From: Variovorax atrisoli 110B
GTDB taxonomy: Bacteria; Pseudomonadota; Gammaproteobacteria; Burkholderiales; Burkholderiaceae_C
Reading direction: 5' to 3'
Length of the DNA stretch: 64,000 bases
Assembly: GCF_000382045.1 (NCBI RefSeq)
Contig: NZ_KB907452.1
Location: forward strand, 250,295 to 314,294
The notes below the pieces were generated by a model. It saw only the letters and a program-made list of their open reading frames with translations, searched no databases and had not been told where the DNA came from. Below, one piece after another: positions 8,804 to 19,077 of this stretch. The translations under genes and the position numbers were made by a program. The first letter of the stretch is position 1. Every line of letters begins with the position of its first letter.

Positions 8804-9730
8804 ATGACACGAGCCCCCGCCGAGGAAATCTCGCTGCAGCAGCTGCGGGCGCTGGCGGCCGTGGCCGAAACCGGCAGCTTCACGCTGGCGGCCGAAGCCC
8901 TGCAGCTCACCCAGCCCGCCATCAGCCACCTGATCAAGCGGCTCGAGGAAGAACTGGCGCACCCGCTGGTGGTGCGCGGGCGCCGCATCCGCATGACCAA
9001 CGCGGGCCAGATGATGGTCGACACCGCCGTGCGCGCGCTGCGGCTGATCGACGACTCGGTCGGCGCCTGCCGTTCGCAGTCGCAGCTGCGTGAGGGCCGC
9101 ATCGTGCTGGCGGTGGGCCACCTGACGGCGGGCGCCCTGCTGCCGCCGCTGCTGGGCCGCTTCTCGCAGAAGCACCCCACGCTCGCGGCCACGCTGCTCG
9201 ACAGCACCGCCGAACAGATGATCTCGCGCGTGCTCTCGCAGGAAGCCGACCTGGGCTTCGGCTCCGACATCGGCCAGAAGCACTCCGAGCTGGCGACGGA
9301 GCCCCTCTTCACCGAGCGCATGGCCCTCTTCGTGCGCGACGACCATCCGCTCGCGCAGCACGAAACGGTCGAGGCCAGGCGGCTCGAAGGCCTGCCCTTC
9401 ATCCACGTCAACCCCGACGCCAACGTGTGGCGCGCCGTGAGCCGCCAGTTGGCGAGCGTGGCCAACGTGTACCCGCAGGTGGTGCACCACGTGTCGATGC
9501 TGTCGACGGCCTTCGGCCTCATCCAGGCCGGCGCGGGGGTCGCACTGGCACCCCGCTACGTCGAAGTCTTGATGCCCGGCAACCTGCGCGCCGTGGGGGT
9601 CACCCGCCCCGTGCTCGAATACCCCGTGGTCGCCATCCGCCTGGCCAAGCACCCGCTGAGCCCCGCGGCAATGGCCTTCCTGGCGATGGCGCGCCAGCAC
9701 ATGAAGCCGGTGCGGGTGGACAAGCTCTGA
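8804..9730 (+). CDS. LysR-family transcriptional regulator
   Basis: A 308-residue regulator with an N-terminal winged helix-turn-helix (residues about 9-68; LRALAAVAETGSFTLAAEAL then QLTQPAISHLIKRLEEEL) and a C-terminal periplasmic-binding-protein-like effector domain. The start was placed at MTRAPAEEIS, where the family N terminus begins; an upstream in-frame ATG would add 21 untypical residues overlapping the intergenic dyad. The divergent Bug-protein gene and the GGT gene behind it are the likely targets. The effector is unknown. Confidence 0.9.
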   Translation: MTRAPAEEISLQQLRALAAVAETGSFTLAAEALQLTQPAISHLIKRLEEELAHPLVVRGRRIRMTNAGQMMVDTAVRALRLIDDSVGACRSQSQLREGRIVLAVGHLTAGALLPPLLGRFSQKHPTLAATLLDSTAEQMISRVLSQEADLGFGSDIGQKHSELATEPLFTERMALFVRDDHPLAQHETVEARRLEGLPFIHVNPDANVWRAVSRQLASVANVYPQVVHHVSMLSTAFGLIQAGAGVALAPRYVEVLMPGNLRAVGVTRPVLEYPVVAIRLAKHPLSPAAMAFLAMARQHMKPVRVDKL

Positions 9731-9882
9731 AGAGCGGACAGCCGAACGCAGAAGAAGTACAAAAGACGCAAAGGCCGCAAAAGAAATCAGGAAGACCGGT
9801 TTTGGTTTTCCTTTCGCGCCCTTCGCGAACCTGTCGCGAATTCTTCGTGCCCCCTGCGTCCGGCAGCCCGCCCCCTCACCCC

Positions 9883-9912
9883 CAAACAAAAACGGCGCCC
9901 GAAGGCGCCGTT
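9883..9912 (-). terminator. Rho-independent terminator downstream of tctA
   Basis: On the minus strand the sequence forms AACGGCGCCTTCGGGCGCCG followed by a T-rich run (TTTTTGTTT). The stem closes on a C-UUCG-G tetraloop, a very stable loop. It lies 18 bases past the tctA stop codon and ends that transcription unit. The remaining gap up to the LysR gene holds nothing else recognisable. Confidence 0.85.
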
Positions 9913-9929
9913 GTGCAGAGCGTGAGGGA

Positions 9930-11441
9930 TCAGTCCTCGACGAAGGCCTCTTCGCGCTTGGACTTCACGGCCGGCAGCAGGACGATGATCAGCAGCAGGG
10001 CTGCCGCGGCCAGCAGGCTCGCCGAGATCGGGCGCGTGACGAACACGCTCCAGTCGCCGCGCGACAGCAGCAGCGAGCGGCGCAGGTTCTCTTCCATCAT
10101 CGGGCCCAGGATGAAGCCCAGCAGCAGCGGTGCAGGCTCGCAACCCAGCTTGAAGAAGGTGTAGCCCACCAGACCGAAGATGCCCACCATCCAGATGTCG
10201 AAGGTGTTGTTGTTGGTCGAGTACACCCCGATCGCGCAGAACAACACGATGGCCGGGAACAGGTACTTGTAGGGCACCGACAACAGCTTGATCCACATGC
10301 CGATCAGCGGCAGGTTCAGGATGATGAGCATCGCGTTGCCCAGCCACATCGAGGCGATCAGGCCCCAGAACAGCTCGGGGTTGCTGGTCATGACCTGCGG
10401 GCCCGGCTGGATGTTGTGGATGGTCATCGCGCCCACCATCAGCGCCATCACCGCGTTGGGCGGGATGCCCAGCGTCAGCAGCGGGATGAAGGAGGTCTGC
10501 GCACCGGCGTTGTTGGCCGACTCGGGAGCCGCCACGCCGCGGATGTTGCCCTTGCCGAAAGGCACTTCGCCCGGCTTCAGCTTGGTCTTCTTCTCGATCG
10601 TGTAGGCAGCGAAGGCGGCCAGCAGCGCACCGCCGCCGGGCAGGATGCCCAGTGCGGAACCCAGCGCCGTGCCGCGGAGAACGGCGGGCGTCATGCGCTT
10701 GAAGTCTTCCTTGGTCGGGAACAGGCCCGAAACCTTGGCGGTGAACACTTCGCGCTCGTCATCGGGACGCGAGAGGTTCGCGATGATTTCGCCGTAGCCG
10801 AACACGCCCATGGCGATGGCCACGAAGCCGATGCCGTCGGTCAGTTCAGGGATGTCGAAGCTGTAGCGGGCGACGCCCGAGTTCACATCGGTACCGACCA
10901 GGCCCATCAGCAGGCCCAGCACGATCATCGCGATGGCCTTCAGCAGCGAGCCGGAGGCCAGCACCACGGCGCCGATCAGGCCCAGGATCATCAGCGAGAA
11001 ATACTCGGCCGGGCCGAACTTGAAGGCCAGCTCGGTCAGCGGCGGCGCGAAGGCAGCCAGGATCAGCGTACCGACGCAGCCCGCGAAGAACGAGCCCAGG
11101 CCGGCGGCGGCAAGCGCCGGGCCCGCACGGCCCTTGCGCGCCATCTGGTAGCCGTCGATCACTGTCACCACCGATGAAGACTCACCGGGGAGGTTCACAA
11201 GGATCGCGGTGGTCGAGCCGCCGTACTGAGCGCCGTAGTAGATACCGGCCAGCATGATCAGCGCCGAAACCGGCGGCAGCGCGTACGTTGCCGGCAGCAG
11301 CATCGCGATGGTCGCGACCGGGCCAATGCCGGGCAGCACGCCGATCAGCGTGCCCAGAATGCAGCCGATCAGGCAGTACAGCAGGTTGGTGAAGGTAAAG
11401 GCGACGCCAAAACCGACGGAAAGGTTGTGGATCAGGTCCAT
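9930..11441 (-). CDS. tctA: Tripartite tricarboxylate transporter permease, large subunit (TctA)
   Basis: A 503-residue integral membrane protein with about 11-12 helices. It shows the TctA hallmarks LIGVLPGIGPVATIAMLLP and YYGAQYGGSTTAILVNLPGE near the N terminus and a similar GILPGGGALLAAFAAYTIEK block in the second half. TctA is the main permease that takes ligand from a periplasmic TctC/Bug protein with energy from an ion gradient. tctB lies 19 bases upstream; no tctC is adjacent, so the binding-protein partner must be encoded elsewhere, perhaps the Bug gene 1.2 kb away. Confidence 0.93.
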   Translation of the reverse strand: MDLIHNLSVGFGVAFTFTNLLYCLIGCILGTLIGVLPGIGPVATIAMLLPATYALPPVSALIMLAGIYYGAQYGGSTTAILVNLPGESSSVVTVIDGYQMARKGRAGPALAAAGLGSFFAGCVGTLILAAFAPPLTELAFKFGPAEYFSLMILGLIGAVVLASGSLLKAIAMIVLGLLMGLVGTDVNSGVARYSFDIPELTDGIGFVAIAMGVFGYGEIIANLSRPDDEREVFTAKVSGLFPTKEDFKRMTPAVLRGTALGSALGILPGGGALLAAFAAYTIEKKTKLKPGEVPFGKGNIRGVAAPESANNAGAQTSFIPLLTLGIPPNAVMALMVGAMTIHNIQPGPQVMTSNPELFWGLIASMWLGNAMLIILNLPLIGMWIKLLSVPYKYLFPAIVLFCAIGVYSTNNNTFDIWMVGIFGLVGYTFFKLGCEPAPLLLGFILGPMMEENLRRSLLLSRGDWSVFVTRPISASLLAAAALLLIIVLLPAVKSKREEAFVED

Positions 11442-11460
11442 GGTGGTATCGGCTTTCGTC

Positions 11461-11949
11461 TCAACCGGTGATGAAGGTCGGCCAGACCTGGATCTGGAGC
11501 TTGAGCGCCCAGATGAACGCGACGTAGCTGCCGACGGCCAGCACGGTGGCCAGGATCAGCACGCTGGGCAGCTTGAACTCGTGGCCCGCGAGGCTGGAGA
11601 TGATCACCAGCGCGTAGATGGCGATGATCATGCCCATGGCCGGAACCCCGATGCTCGGCAGGCCGCCGAGCAGGACGCCGAAGGCAAGGTTGGCGCCAAG
11701 GATGAACACCACCTGCTTCCAGGCCCACTTGCCGATCTTCTCGCCGTCGGTGGTCTCGACGCTGAGGCCGGTGAACATGATCCCGAGGCCGATGAGGGCC
11801 ATCAGGATGCCGAGCATCAACGGGAAGTAACCCGGTCCCATACGGGCGCCGGTGCCCACGGTGTAGGTGGTGGCGCCCCATGCGAACGCCACACCCACCA
11901 CCGTGAACATCAGACCCGAGAAAAAGTCTTTCTGACTCTTGATCTTCAC
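11461..11949 (-). CDS. tctB: Tripartite tricarboxylate transporter small subunit (TctB)
   Basis: A 162-residue protein with four predicted membrane helices; GARMGPGYFPLMLGILMALIG is the recognisable TctB motif. TctB is the small, poorly conserved membrane partner of TctA. The start codon is GTG (Val read as Met: MKIKSQKDFF), supported by GAGGAG a few bases upstream. It heads a two-gene operon with tctA. The 140 bases upstream separate it from the co-directional GspE-type gene and probably contain its promoter. Confidence 0.88.
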   Translation of the reverse strand: MKIKSQKDFFSGLMFTVVGVAFAWGATTYTVGTGARMGPGYFPLMLGILMALIGLGIMFTGLSVETTDGEKIGKWAWKQVVFILGANLAFGVLLGGLPSIGVPAMGMIIAIYALVIISSLAGHEFKLPSVLILATVLAVGSYVAFIWALKLQIQVWPTFITG

Positions 11950-12089
11950 GAACAGTCTCCTCGAACAAATTTCGATGCGGGATTGTCGAGTCAGCTTCCG
12001 GTCAGCCCGATGTGGATTCCACTAACCAAAGTCTTAGGGATAACCCGGGAACGATCACCGCCCCCGGGATGGCTGGGGCGCGGCGCGGA

Positions 12090-13886
<1,797 letters not shown>

Positions 13887-13906
13887 GTTCCGTGTGTCGG
13901 TCGGGT

Positions 13907-14683
13907 TCAGGTTCGGGTGAGTGTCGGATTCAACGGCTTGAAGACCCGGAGCCATTTCGGTGCGGGCAAGCCCCAGCGAGTCTGGATCGTTTGGGCGCGC
14001 TCGGCAAGCGCCTCGCGCTTCGGGCGGCTCGGGGTGCGCTGCGCGAGCACCACCGTGTTGCCTTCGCGCGTCGGCTTGAAGGCCCAGACGGCGTCGGCGC
14101 CGAAGGCGGCGCAGATCTTCTCGAGGCTGCGCTCGTAGCTCGACGAGCGGCCGAAGAGATTGACCGTCATGCAGCCGTCCTCGGTGAGCAGCGCGCGGCA
14201 GTCGGCGTAGAAGTCTTCGCTGTCGAGCACGGGCGCCGCGGCCTCGTGGTCGTACAGGTCGACCTGCAGCGCGTCGACGGTGCCCTGCCATTCGGGCTTG
14301 CGGATCTCGGCCGCGGCATCGGCGATCACCACGCGCAGCTTCGGATCGTCCGGCGGCAGCTTGAACCAGCCGCGGCATGCCGCCACCACCTGCGGGTTGA
14401 GCTCGATCGCGGTGGTGCGCATGCGCAGGATCTTGCGGCTGAACTTGGTGAGCGTGGCCGCGCCCAGGCCGAGCTGCATGGCATGGCGGCTGGCCACGGT
14501 CTTGGGGTCGGCGTAGAGCAGCCAGGCCATCATGCGCTGCACGTACTCGAGCTCGATCTCGAAGGGCGCATCGAGCTTCATCGAGCCCTGGACCCATTCG
14601 GTGCCGAGGTGCAGGTAGCGGATGGGGCCCCAGTCGGAGAAATTGACTTCAGGAAGGGAGACGGGAGTTTTGCTCGATGCCAT
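13907..14683 (-). CDS. Spermidine-synthase-like methyltransferase-fold protein
   Basis: The 258-residue protein has the Rossmann core of spermidine synthases: a glycine motif MQLGLGAATLTKFSRK near residue 70, an acidic loop end in TTAIELNP, and VDALQVDLYDHEAA matching the DxxD-type catalytic segment only loosely. True SpeE needs two aspartates for the amine substrates, and this match is incomplete, so polyamine synthesis is not certain. It is tightly linked to the GspE-type gene (20-base gap) and follows the glycosylase gene by 12 bases, suggesting one operon. Confidence 0.75.
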   Translation of the reverse strand: MASSKTPVSLPEVNFSDWGPIRYLHLGTEWVQGSMKLDAPFEIELEYVQRMMAWLLYADPKTVASRHAMQLGLGAATLTKFSRKILRMRTTAIELNPQVVAACRGWFKLPPDDPKLRVVIADAAAEIRKPEWQGTVDALQVDLYDHEAAAPVLDSEDFYADCRALLTEDGCMTVNLFGRSSSYERSLEKICAAFGADAVWAFKPTREGNTVVLAQRTPSRPKREALAERAQTIQTRWGLPAPKWLRVFKPLNPTLTRT

Positions 14684-14695
14684 CGATGCTGCAGC

Positions 14696-15241
14696 TCAGG
14701 CGACTAGTTTGTGGGCGGCCATCACCTCGCGCCAGGCCGCGAGCTTGCGCTCGAAGCTCCACGACGCGTTGGCGGGGCTGGTGGAAGGCAGCTGGTAGAC
14801 CGGCACGCCCAGCGTGCGGGTGTGGCGCGCATGCTTGAAGCTCTCGCCGCCGTTGTGCGCGATGGCCGCGAGCTTCGGCAGGTGCAGGCCGGCGATGTCG
14901 TTCGCCACCGGCGCACGGATGGCCGAGTCGAGGCTGCCCTCGCGCTCGCAGGAGGCATACACGTCCCACACGCCCAGGCCGCGTTCGAGCAGCCAGCGGC
15001 AGCGCTGCGCGTAGCTGTCGGCGCCCGAGGGAAGGGGAATGTCGGGCCACACGGCTTGCAGGATCTTCCAGAACTGGTTTTGGGGGTGTGCATAGTACTG
15101 CTGCCGCTCGAGCGACTTCACTCCCGGGAAGCTGCCGAGGATCAGCACGACGGTGGCCGGCGACACGACGGGCGCAAGTCCCGTGAGCACCAGGCCGGGC
15201 TCGACAGCGCCGTTCGAGGGCAAGACGGATTCCTTCTTCAT
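14696..15241 (-). CDS. DNA-deoxyinosine glycosylase (UDG superfamily)
   Basis: The 181-residue protein has the UDG-fold motif LGSFPG (35-40), the downstream HPQNQFW (52-58), and the second conserved loop TSPANASWSFERKLAAW near the C terminus. This pattern fits the hypoxanthine/deoxyinosine-specific branch, which removes deaminated adenine from DNA in base excision repair. The frame continues far upstream without a better start; MKKESVLPS was chosen. A bidirectional terminator lies just upstream, so its promoter must lie within about 45 bases or the mRNA reads through. Confidence 0.8.
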   Translation of the reverse strand: MKKESVLPSNGAVEPGLVLTGLAPVVSPATVVLILGSFPGVKSLERQQYYAHPQNQFWKILQAVWPDIPLPSGADSYAQRCRWLLERGLGVWDVYASCEREGSLDSAIRAPVANDIAGLHLPKLAAIAHNGGESFKHARHTRTLGVPVYQLPSTSPANASWSFERKLAAWREVMAAHKLVA

Positions 15242-15287
15242 GGGCGGCAATCGTGCCACCGTCGCGCGCATGCCAGGGCGAGTAACG

Positions 15288-15312
15288 AAAAAACCCGCCG
15301 AAGCGGGTTTTT
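15288..15312. terminator. Bidirectional rho-independent terminator
   Basis: The perfect stem AAACCCGC-CGAA-GCGGGTTT is flanked by further A residues on one side and T residues on the other, so it can work in both directions. It lies 60 bases downstream of the repeat-protein gene on the minus strand, which it most likely terminates. Confidence 0.85.
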
Positions 15313-15372
15313 CGCGGGGGACGCAAGCGTCCTGGAACAGGTCCGGGAGCGGCCCGAGTTCCTCTCTTTTAC

Positions 15373-15795
15373 TTACTTCTTGGCGGCTTCGTTCTCGGCC
15401 GTGCCCGGGATCTTCTCGCCGATGGCCTTGCCGGTGGAACGCATGCCGTCGGCCGTCTTGTGGCCGGCGTTCTCGACGGCGTCGCCGGTCTTCGCGGCTG
15501 CAGTCTTGGTGGCGTTGGTTGCCTTCTTGGTGGTGCGCTTGGTCGCGTTCCAGGCCTTCTTGGTGCCGCGCTCGGTGGCGTTCACGGCCTTCTTGGTGGT
15601 GCTCTTGGTCGCGTCCCAGGCCTTTTCCGCGCCGCGCTCGGTGGCGTTCACCGCGTCCTTGCCGGCTTCCTTCACCTTCTCGGTGGTGGTCGGCTCGGTG
15701 GTGGTGGCGGCGGTCTGCGCGACGGCCGACACGCCGATGGATGCCAGCGCCAGGGCGATGACGACGGGAACGGTACGAACAAAGGACTTGGTCAT
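15373..15795 (-). CDS. Secreted Lys/Ala/Thr-rich protein built from 11-residue repeats (LEA-like)
   Basis: The 140-residue protein has a clear signal peptide (residues 1-26, ending SAVA) and a low-complexity mature part. From about residue 37 it falls into consecutive 11-mers: AVNATERGAEK, AWDATKSTTKK, AVNATERGTKK, AWNATKRTTKK, ATNATKTAAAK, TGDAVENAGHK, TADGMRSTGKA. Pairs of 11-mers also repeat at DNA level with a 66-bp period. Group-3 LEA proteins use 11-residue amphipathic repeats for desiccation tolerance; a periplasmic protectant is an inference. It lacks hydrophobic-rich membrane segments after the signal. Basic and probably disordered in solution. Confidence 0.75.
   Translation of the reverse strand: MTKSFVRTVPVVIALALASIGVSAVAQTAATTTEPTTTEKVKEAGKDAVNATERGAEKAWDATKSTTKKAVNATERGTKKAWNATKRTTKKATNATKTAAAKTGDAVENAGHKTADGMRSTGKAIGEKIPGTAENEAAKK
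15521..15656. repeat. 66-bp direct repeats within the LEA-like gene
   Basis: Two 66-bp units, each starting GCCTTCTTGGTGGTG (first at 15521, second at 15587), encode two 22-residue blocks. They differ at scattered positions, so they are diverged rather than freshly duplicated. Copy number could vary between strains. Confidence 0.75.
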
Positions 15796-15927
15796 GGAAA
15801 GGCTCCTTTTTTGAGTGAAATATTGGAGTGACGGATGCGCCACTGCACACCCAACGCCACTTCGAACTTCAAGGATGACAGCAAAAGGGGCCCGATGACA
15901 CGCCTGGATGCAACTCGGGAAATCCGC

Positions 15928-16788
15928 CTACGCGGGGGATATCCGCCCATCCGACGCGGGCAGCAGACTTTGGAGCTTCGGCAGCGCCTGGACCGCATTG
16001 CGAGTGGTCGCTTCGGCCAGCGCATCGATGCCGATGCCCCGCAGCCCGGCCACCACTTCGGCGATGCGCGGCAGCTGCGCCGGCTCGTTGCGGCCCTGCG
16101 GCTCGCCGGCGTCGCGCTGGGCCTGCGTGCGGTAGATCCAGTGCGGCTGGATGTCGGGCGCGTCGGTTTCCATCACGATCGACTCCAGCGGCAGCGTCGA
16201 CGCCAGCCGCCGCAGCTGCAGGGCGCGCTCGAAAGTCACGGCACCGCCGAAGCCGAGCTTCAGCCCGAGCTCGATGCACGCGCCGGCCTGCTGCTCGCTG
16301 CCGTTGAAGGCATGGGCGATGCCCTGCCACGGCTTTCCGCCCGCCGTCTGCCTCAGATGCTTGAGCACCTTGTCGACCGAGCGCCGCACGTGGATGAGCA
16401 CGGGTAACCCGTGCCTGCGTGCCAGTTGCAACTGAGTGTGAAAGAACCGCTCCTGCTTTTCGCCGTCGAGCCCTTCCACGAAGTAGTCCAGGCCGATCTC
16501 GCCTACCGCCACCAGCCTCGGGTCGTCGCGTCGGGCGGCCAGTTCGGCGTCGAGGGCTTCCAGGTCTTCGTCCTTCGCCTCGCCGGTGCACAGCGGGTGG
16601 ATGCCCAGCGCATAGGCATCGCCCTGCACATGGGCCAGCTCGCGCACCGTGGCGAAGTTGGAGACGGCCACGGACGGGATCACGCACATCGCGACCCCGC
16701 GCTCGGCGGCGCGGACGCGCAGCACCGGCATCTCCGCACCGAATTCGGGCGCGTCCAGATGACAGTGGGTATCGATGAAGGTAGCCAT
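15928..16788 (-). CDS. TatD-family metal-dependent hydrolase/DNase
   Basis: A 286-residue TIM-barrel hydrolase. Metal ligands are visible in FIDTHCHLD (H8, H10), the glutamate in LVAVGEIGLDY, the histidine in LPVLIHVRRS, AHAFNGSE, and the aspartate in IVMETDAPD. TatD enzymes are cytosolic nucleases involved in DNA quality control or stress. Length is slightly above the typical 260 because of a C-terminal extension (LQSLLPASDGRISPA). It is divergent from the S1C protease gene; about 97 bases separate the two starts. Confidence 0.9.
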   Translation of the reverse strand: MATFIDTHCHLDAPEFGAEMPVLRVRAAERGVAMCVIPSVAVSNFATVRELAHVQGDAYALGIHPLCTGEAKDEDLEALDAELAARRDDPRLVAVGEIGLDYFVEGLDGEKQERFFHTQLQLARRHGLPVLIHVRRSVDKVLKHLRQTAGGKPWQGIAHAFNGSEQQAGACIELGLKLGFGGAVTFERALQLRRLASTLPLESIVMETDAPDIQPHWIYRTQAQRDAGEPQGRNEPAQLPRIAEVVAGLRGIGIDALAEATTRNAVQALPKLQSLLPASDGRISPA

Positions 16789-16885
16789 CGCTCGATGATG
16801 CCCGATGGGATGCGCCGGCGCGGAAAGCGTGCTACTGTGAACTCCTCTACACGCGATTGCGATTTTTTAAGCCGGAGGTACTCCG

Positions 16886-17902
16886 ATGCGCAGGCCCGCT
16901 TTCTACAGCCGTTCGCCCCGCACGCAGCCACCGGCCGCAGACGAGGCGGCCGAACGGGCGGATGCGCCGGCCTCGCCCGAAGCGGCCACGGTCGGCGCGG
17001 GCTCCGTACCTCCCGGCACTCCCGTCAAGAAACCAGGCTGGCAGCCCGGCCGCCGCAGCTTCGCGCTGCTGATCGTGCTCTCGGCCGCGCTGGTCACCGG
17101 TGCCGTGCTGTGGGTGCCCCGCCCCGGCGCCAGGGTTCTCACGCAGAAGGACATCGACGCGGCCGTGCTGCGCACGCTGCAGACCAACACCCTGCCCTCT
17201 CCCGCGGCCAAGGCGGCCGACATCATCCGGCCCTCGGTGGTGCGGGTGGTGAGCTACGGCGAAGAGAAGAACACGCCCGAGGCCAAGATCCAGAAGCGCG
17301 GCCGCAACATGGCCAAGGGCAAGCCGCCCGAGGCACCCAACGACGGCGCCGGACCGGGCGAAGTCGAACGCGGCGTGGGCACGGGCGTGGTGATCGTCGA
17401 CAAGGGCGTGATCCTCACCAACCTGCACGTGGTCGCGGGCGCCGACAAGATCAAGGTGACCTTCTTCGATGGCCTGGAGGCTCCGGCCACCATCACCGGC
17501 GTGCAGCCCGAGAACGACCTCGCGGTGCTGCAGGCGCAGAAGATTCCCGACGACCTGATCCCCGCCACCATGCGCTCCACGGCCGACCTGCGCCCCGGCG
17601 ACCAGGTGGCGGCGGTGGGCTTTCCGTTCGGCATCGGGCCTTCGGTGTCGGCCGGCGTGGTGTCGGGCCTGAAGCGCTCGTTCCGCTCGCCCGAGGGCAA
17701 GCAGGAGCTGGGCAACCTGATCCAGTTCGACGCGGCGGCCAACCCCGGCAACTCCGGCGGGCCGCTCATCAACATGGACGGCGAGGTGCTCGGCATCGTC
17801 ACCGCCATCCTCAACCCCACGCAGCAGCGCACCTTCATCGGCATCGGCTTCGCGGTGCCCATCGAGAACGCGGCCTCGGCCGCAGGTTCGCCGCCGTTCT
17901 GA
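16886..17902 (+). CDS. S1C-family (DegP/HtrA-like) serine protease lacking PDZ domains
   Basis: A 338-residue protein with a proline-rich cytoplasmic N terminus, a single membrane anchor at about residues 58-77, and a trypsin-like protease domain. The catalytic triad is visible: H181 in TNLHVVAG, D211 in ENDLAVL, and S290 in NPGNSGGPL. It stops shortly after the barrel, with no PDZ domain, unlike DegP/DegS. GGAGG precedes the ATG by 6-7 bases. The protease probably faces the periplasm. It precedes the MoxR operon by 45 bases on the same strand, so linkage to it is possible. Confidence 0.88.
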   Translation: MRRPAFYSRSPRTQPPAADEAAERADAPASPEAATVGAGSVPPGTPVKKPGWQPGRRSFALLIVLSAALVTGAVLWVPRPGARVLTQKDIDAAVLRTLQTNTLPSPAAKAADIIRPSVVRVVSYGEEKNTPEAKIQKRGRNMAKGKPPEAPNDGAGPGEVERGVGTGVVIVDKGVILTNLHVVAGADKIKVTFFDGLEAPATITGVQPENDLAVLQAQKIPDDLIPATMRSTADLRPGDQVAAVGFPFGIGPSVSAGVVSGLKRSFRSPEGKQELGNLIQFDAAANPGNSGGPLINMDGEVLGIVTAILNPTQQRTFIGIGFAVPIENAASAAGSPPF

Positions 17903-17947
17903 CGCTCCCGATCTTCTTCTCTTCCCTTCCTCTCGAAAGCCCTTCGC

Positions 17948-18967
17948 ATGAGCACAGCAGAGACCACCGCAGCCCCCACGCCAGCCGGCACGGCCGAACT
18001 GATGGAGCAGATCCTTTATGAGGTGAAGCGCGTGGTGGTCGGCCAGGACCGCTTCCTGGAGCGCGTGATGGTCGCCATGCTCGCGGGCGGGCACCTGCTG
18101 GTCGAAGGCGTGCCGGGGCTGGCGAAGACGCTCACGGTGAAGACGCTGGCCGACACCGTGCGCGGCCAGTTCAAGCGCATCCAGTTCACGCCCGACCTCG
18201 TGCCGGCCGACCTCGTGGGCACGCGCATCTACAACCAGAAGACGGGCGACTTCAGCACCTCGCTGGGCCCGGTGTTCGCCAACCTGCTGCTGGCCGACGA
18301 AATCAACCGCGCGCCGGCCAAGGTGCAGAGCGCGCTGCTCGAGGTGATGCAGGAGCGCCAGGTCACCATCGCCGGCGAGACGCACAAGGTGCCTCGCCCC
18401 TTCCTCGTGATGGCCACGCAGAACCCCATCGAGACCGAAGGCACCTACCCGCTGCCCGAGGCGCAGGTCGACCGCTTCATGATGAAGGTGCTGGTCGACT
18501 ATCCCACCGACGAGGAAGAGTTCGTCATCGTGCAACGCGTGATCGGTGCGCCCGTCAGCGCCACGCCGGTCGCCACCACCGAGCAGCTCGCCGCGCTGCA
18601 GGCCGAGGCCCGGCGCGTGTATGTCGACCCTTCGCTCATCCAGTACGCGGTGAAGCTGGTGTCGGCCACGCGCACGCCCGAGAAACATGGGCTCAAGGAC
18701 CTGCGCCGGTTCATCACCTTCGGCGCCAGCCCGCGCGCCAGCATCAGCCTGACCGAAGGCGCGCGCGCCCTGGCCCTGCTGCGCGGACGCAGCTACGCGC
18801 TGCCGGAAGACATGACCGCGCTGGTGCCCGACGTGCTGCGACACCGCGTCACGCTTTCCTACGAGGGGCTGTCCGAAGGGCTGACGCCCGACAGCCTGGT
18901 CGAGAAGATCATGCGCGCGGTCCCTGCTCCTCCCAAGCCGCTCGAACATGAAAAGCTGGTGGCCTGA
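17948..18967 (+). CDS. MoxR-family AAA+ ATPase
   Basis: A 339-residue AAA+ protein with the MoxR Walker A variant GVPGLAKT (54-61), Walker B LLLADE (113-118) followed by INRAPAKVQSALLEVMQE, and the sensor region MATQNPIETEGTYPLPEAQ. MoxR proteins act as chaperones, usually with VWA-domain partners. Here DUF58 and VWA genes follow on the same strand, the standard MoxR/DUF58/VWA arrangement. The C terminus HEKLVA is encoded by the left copy of a 17-bp direct repeat that recurs at the DUF58 start. Confidence 0.93.
   Translation: MSTAETTAAPTPAGTAELMEQILYEVKRVVVGQDRFLERVMVAMLAGGHLLVEGVPGLAKTLTVKTLADTVRGQFKRIQFTPDLVPADLVGTRIYNQKTGDFSTSLGPVFANLLLADEINRAPAKVQSALLEVMQERQVTIAGETHKVPRPFLVMATQNPIETEGTYPLPEAQVDRFMMKVLVDYPTDEEEFVIVQRVIGAPVSATPVATTEQLAALQAEARRVYVDPSLIQYAVKLVSATRTPEKHGLKDLRRFITFGASPRASISLTEGARALALLRGRSYALPEDMTALVPDVLRHRVTLSYEGLSEGLTPDSLVEKIMRAVPAPPKPLEHEKLVA
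18947..18963. repeat. 17-bp direct repeat, left copy (end of moxR)
   Basis: CATGAAAAGCTGGTGGC occurs here, where it encodes the last MoxR residues, and again at 19078-19094, where it begins the DUF58 gene. The two copies are identical, are read in different frames, and bracket element copy C. Confidence 0.9.
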
Positions 18968-18969
18968 CA

Positions 18970-19072
18970 TGAGCGCAGCCCCGGTCTTCGCGCACTTCGT
19001 GGCGCTTCGCCAACCCTCTTGCAGGGGTCGACACCTGCGGCCCGGCAAGGCCGGTTCCGCGGCGTTCCCTGG
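18970..19072 (+). repeat. Dispersed stop-codon-adjacent element, copy C
   Basis: This copy begins right after the moxR TGA and carries GCGCACTTCGTGGCGCTTCG, a degenerate CCCTCTTGCAGGGG hairpin and CCCGGCAAGGCCGGTTCCGCGG. It sits inside the moxR/DUF58 operon. Compared with other copies it has more mismatches, so it may be older. Confidence 0.85.
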
Positions 19073-19077
19073 AATCG

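Noticed and set aside
15521-15656. CRISPR-like regular repeats
   Set aside because: The 66-bp units are coding, contiguous and without spacers; they belong to the 11-mer-repeat protein.
18970-19072. In-frame N-terminal extension of the DUF58 protein through the repeat
   Set aside because: The extra residues are encoded by the dispersed element and have no ribosome site; the ATG at 19079 gives the normal family start.
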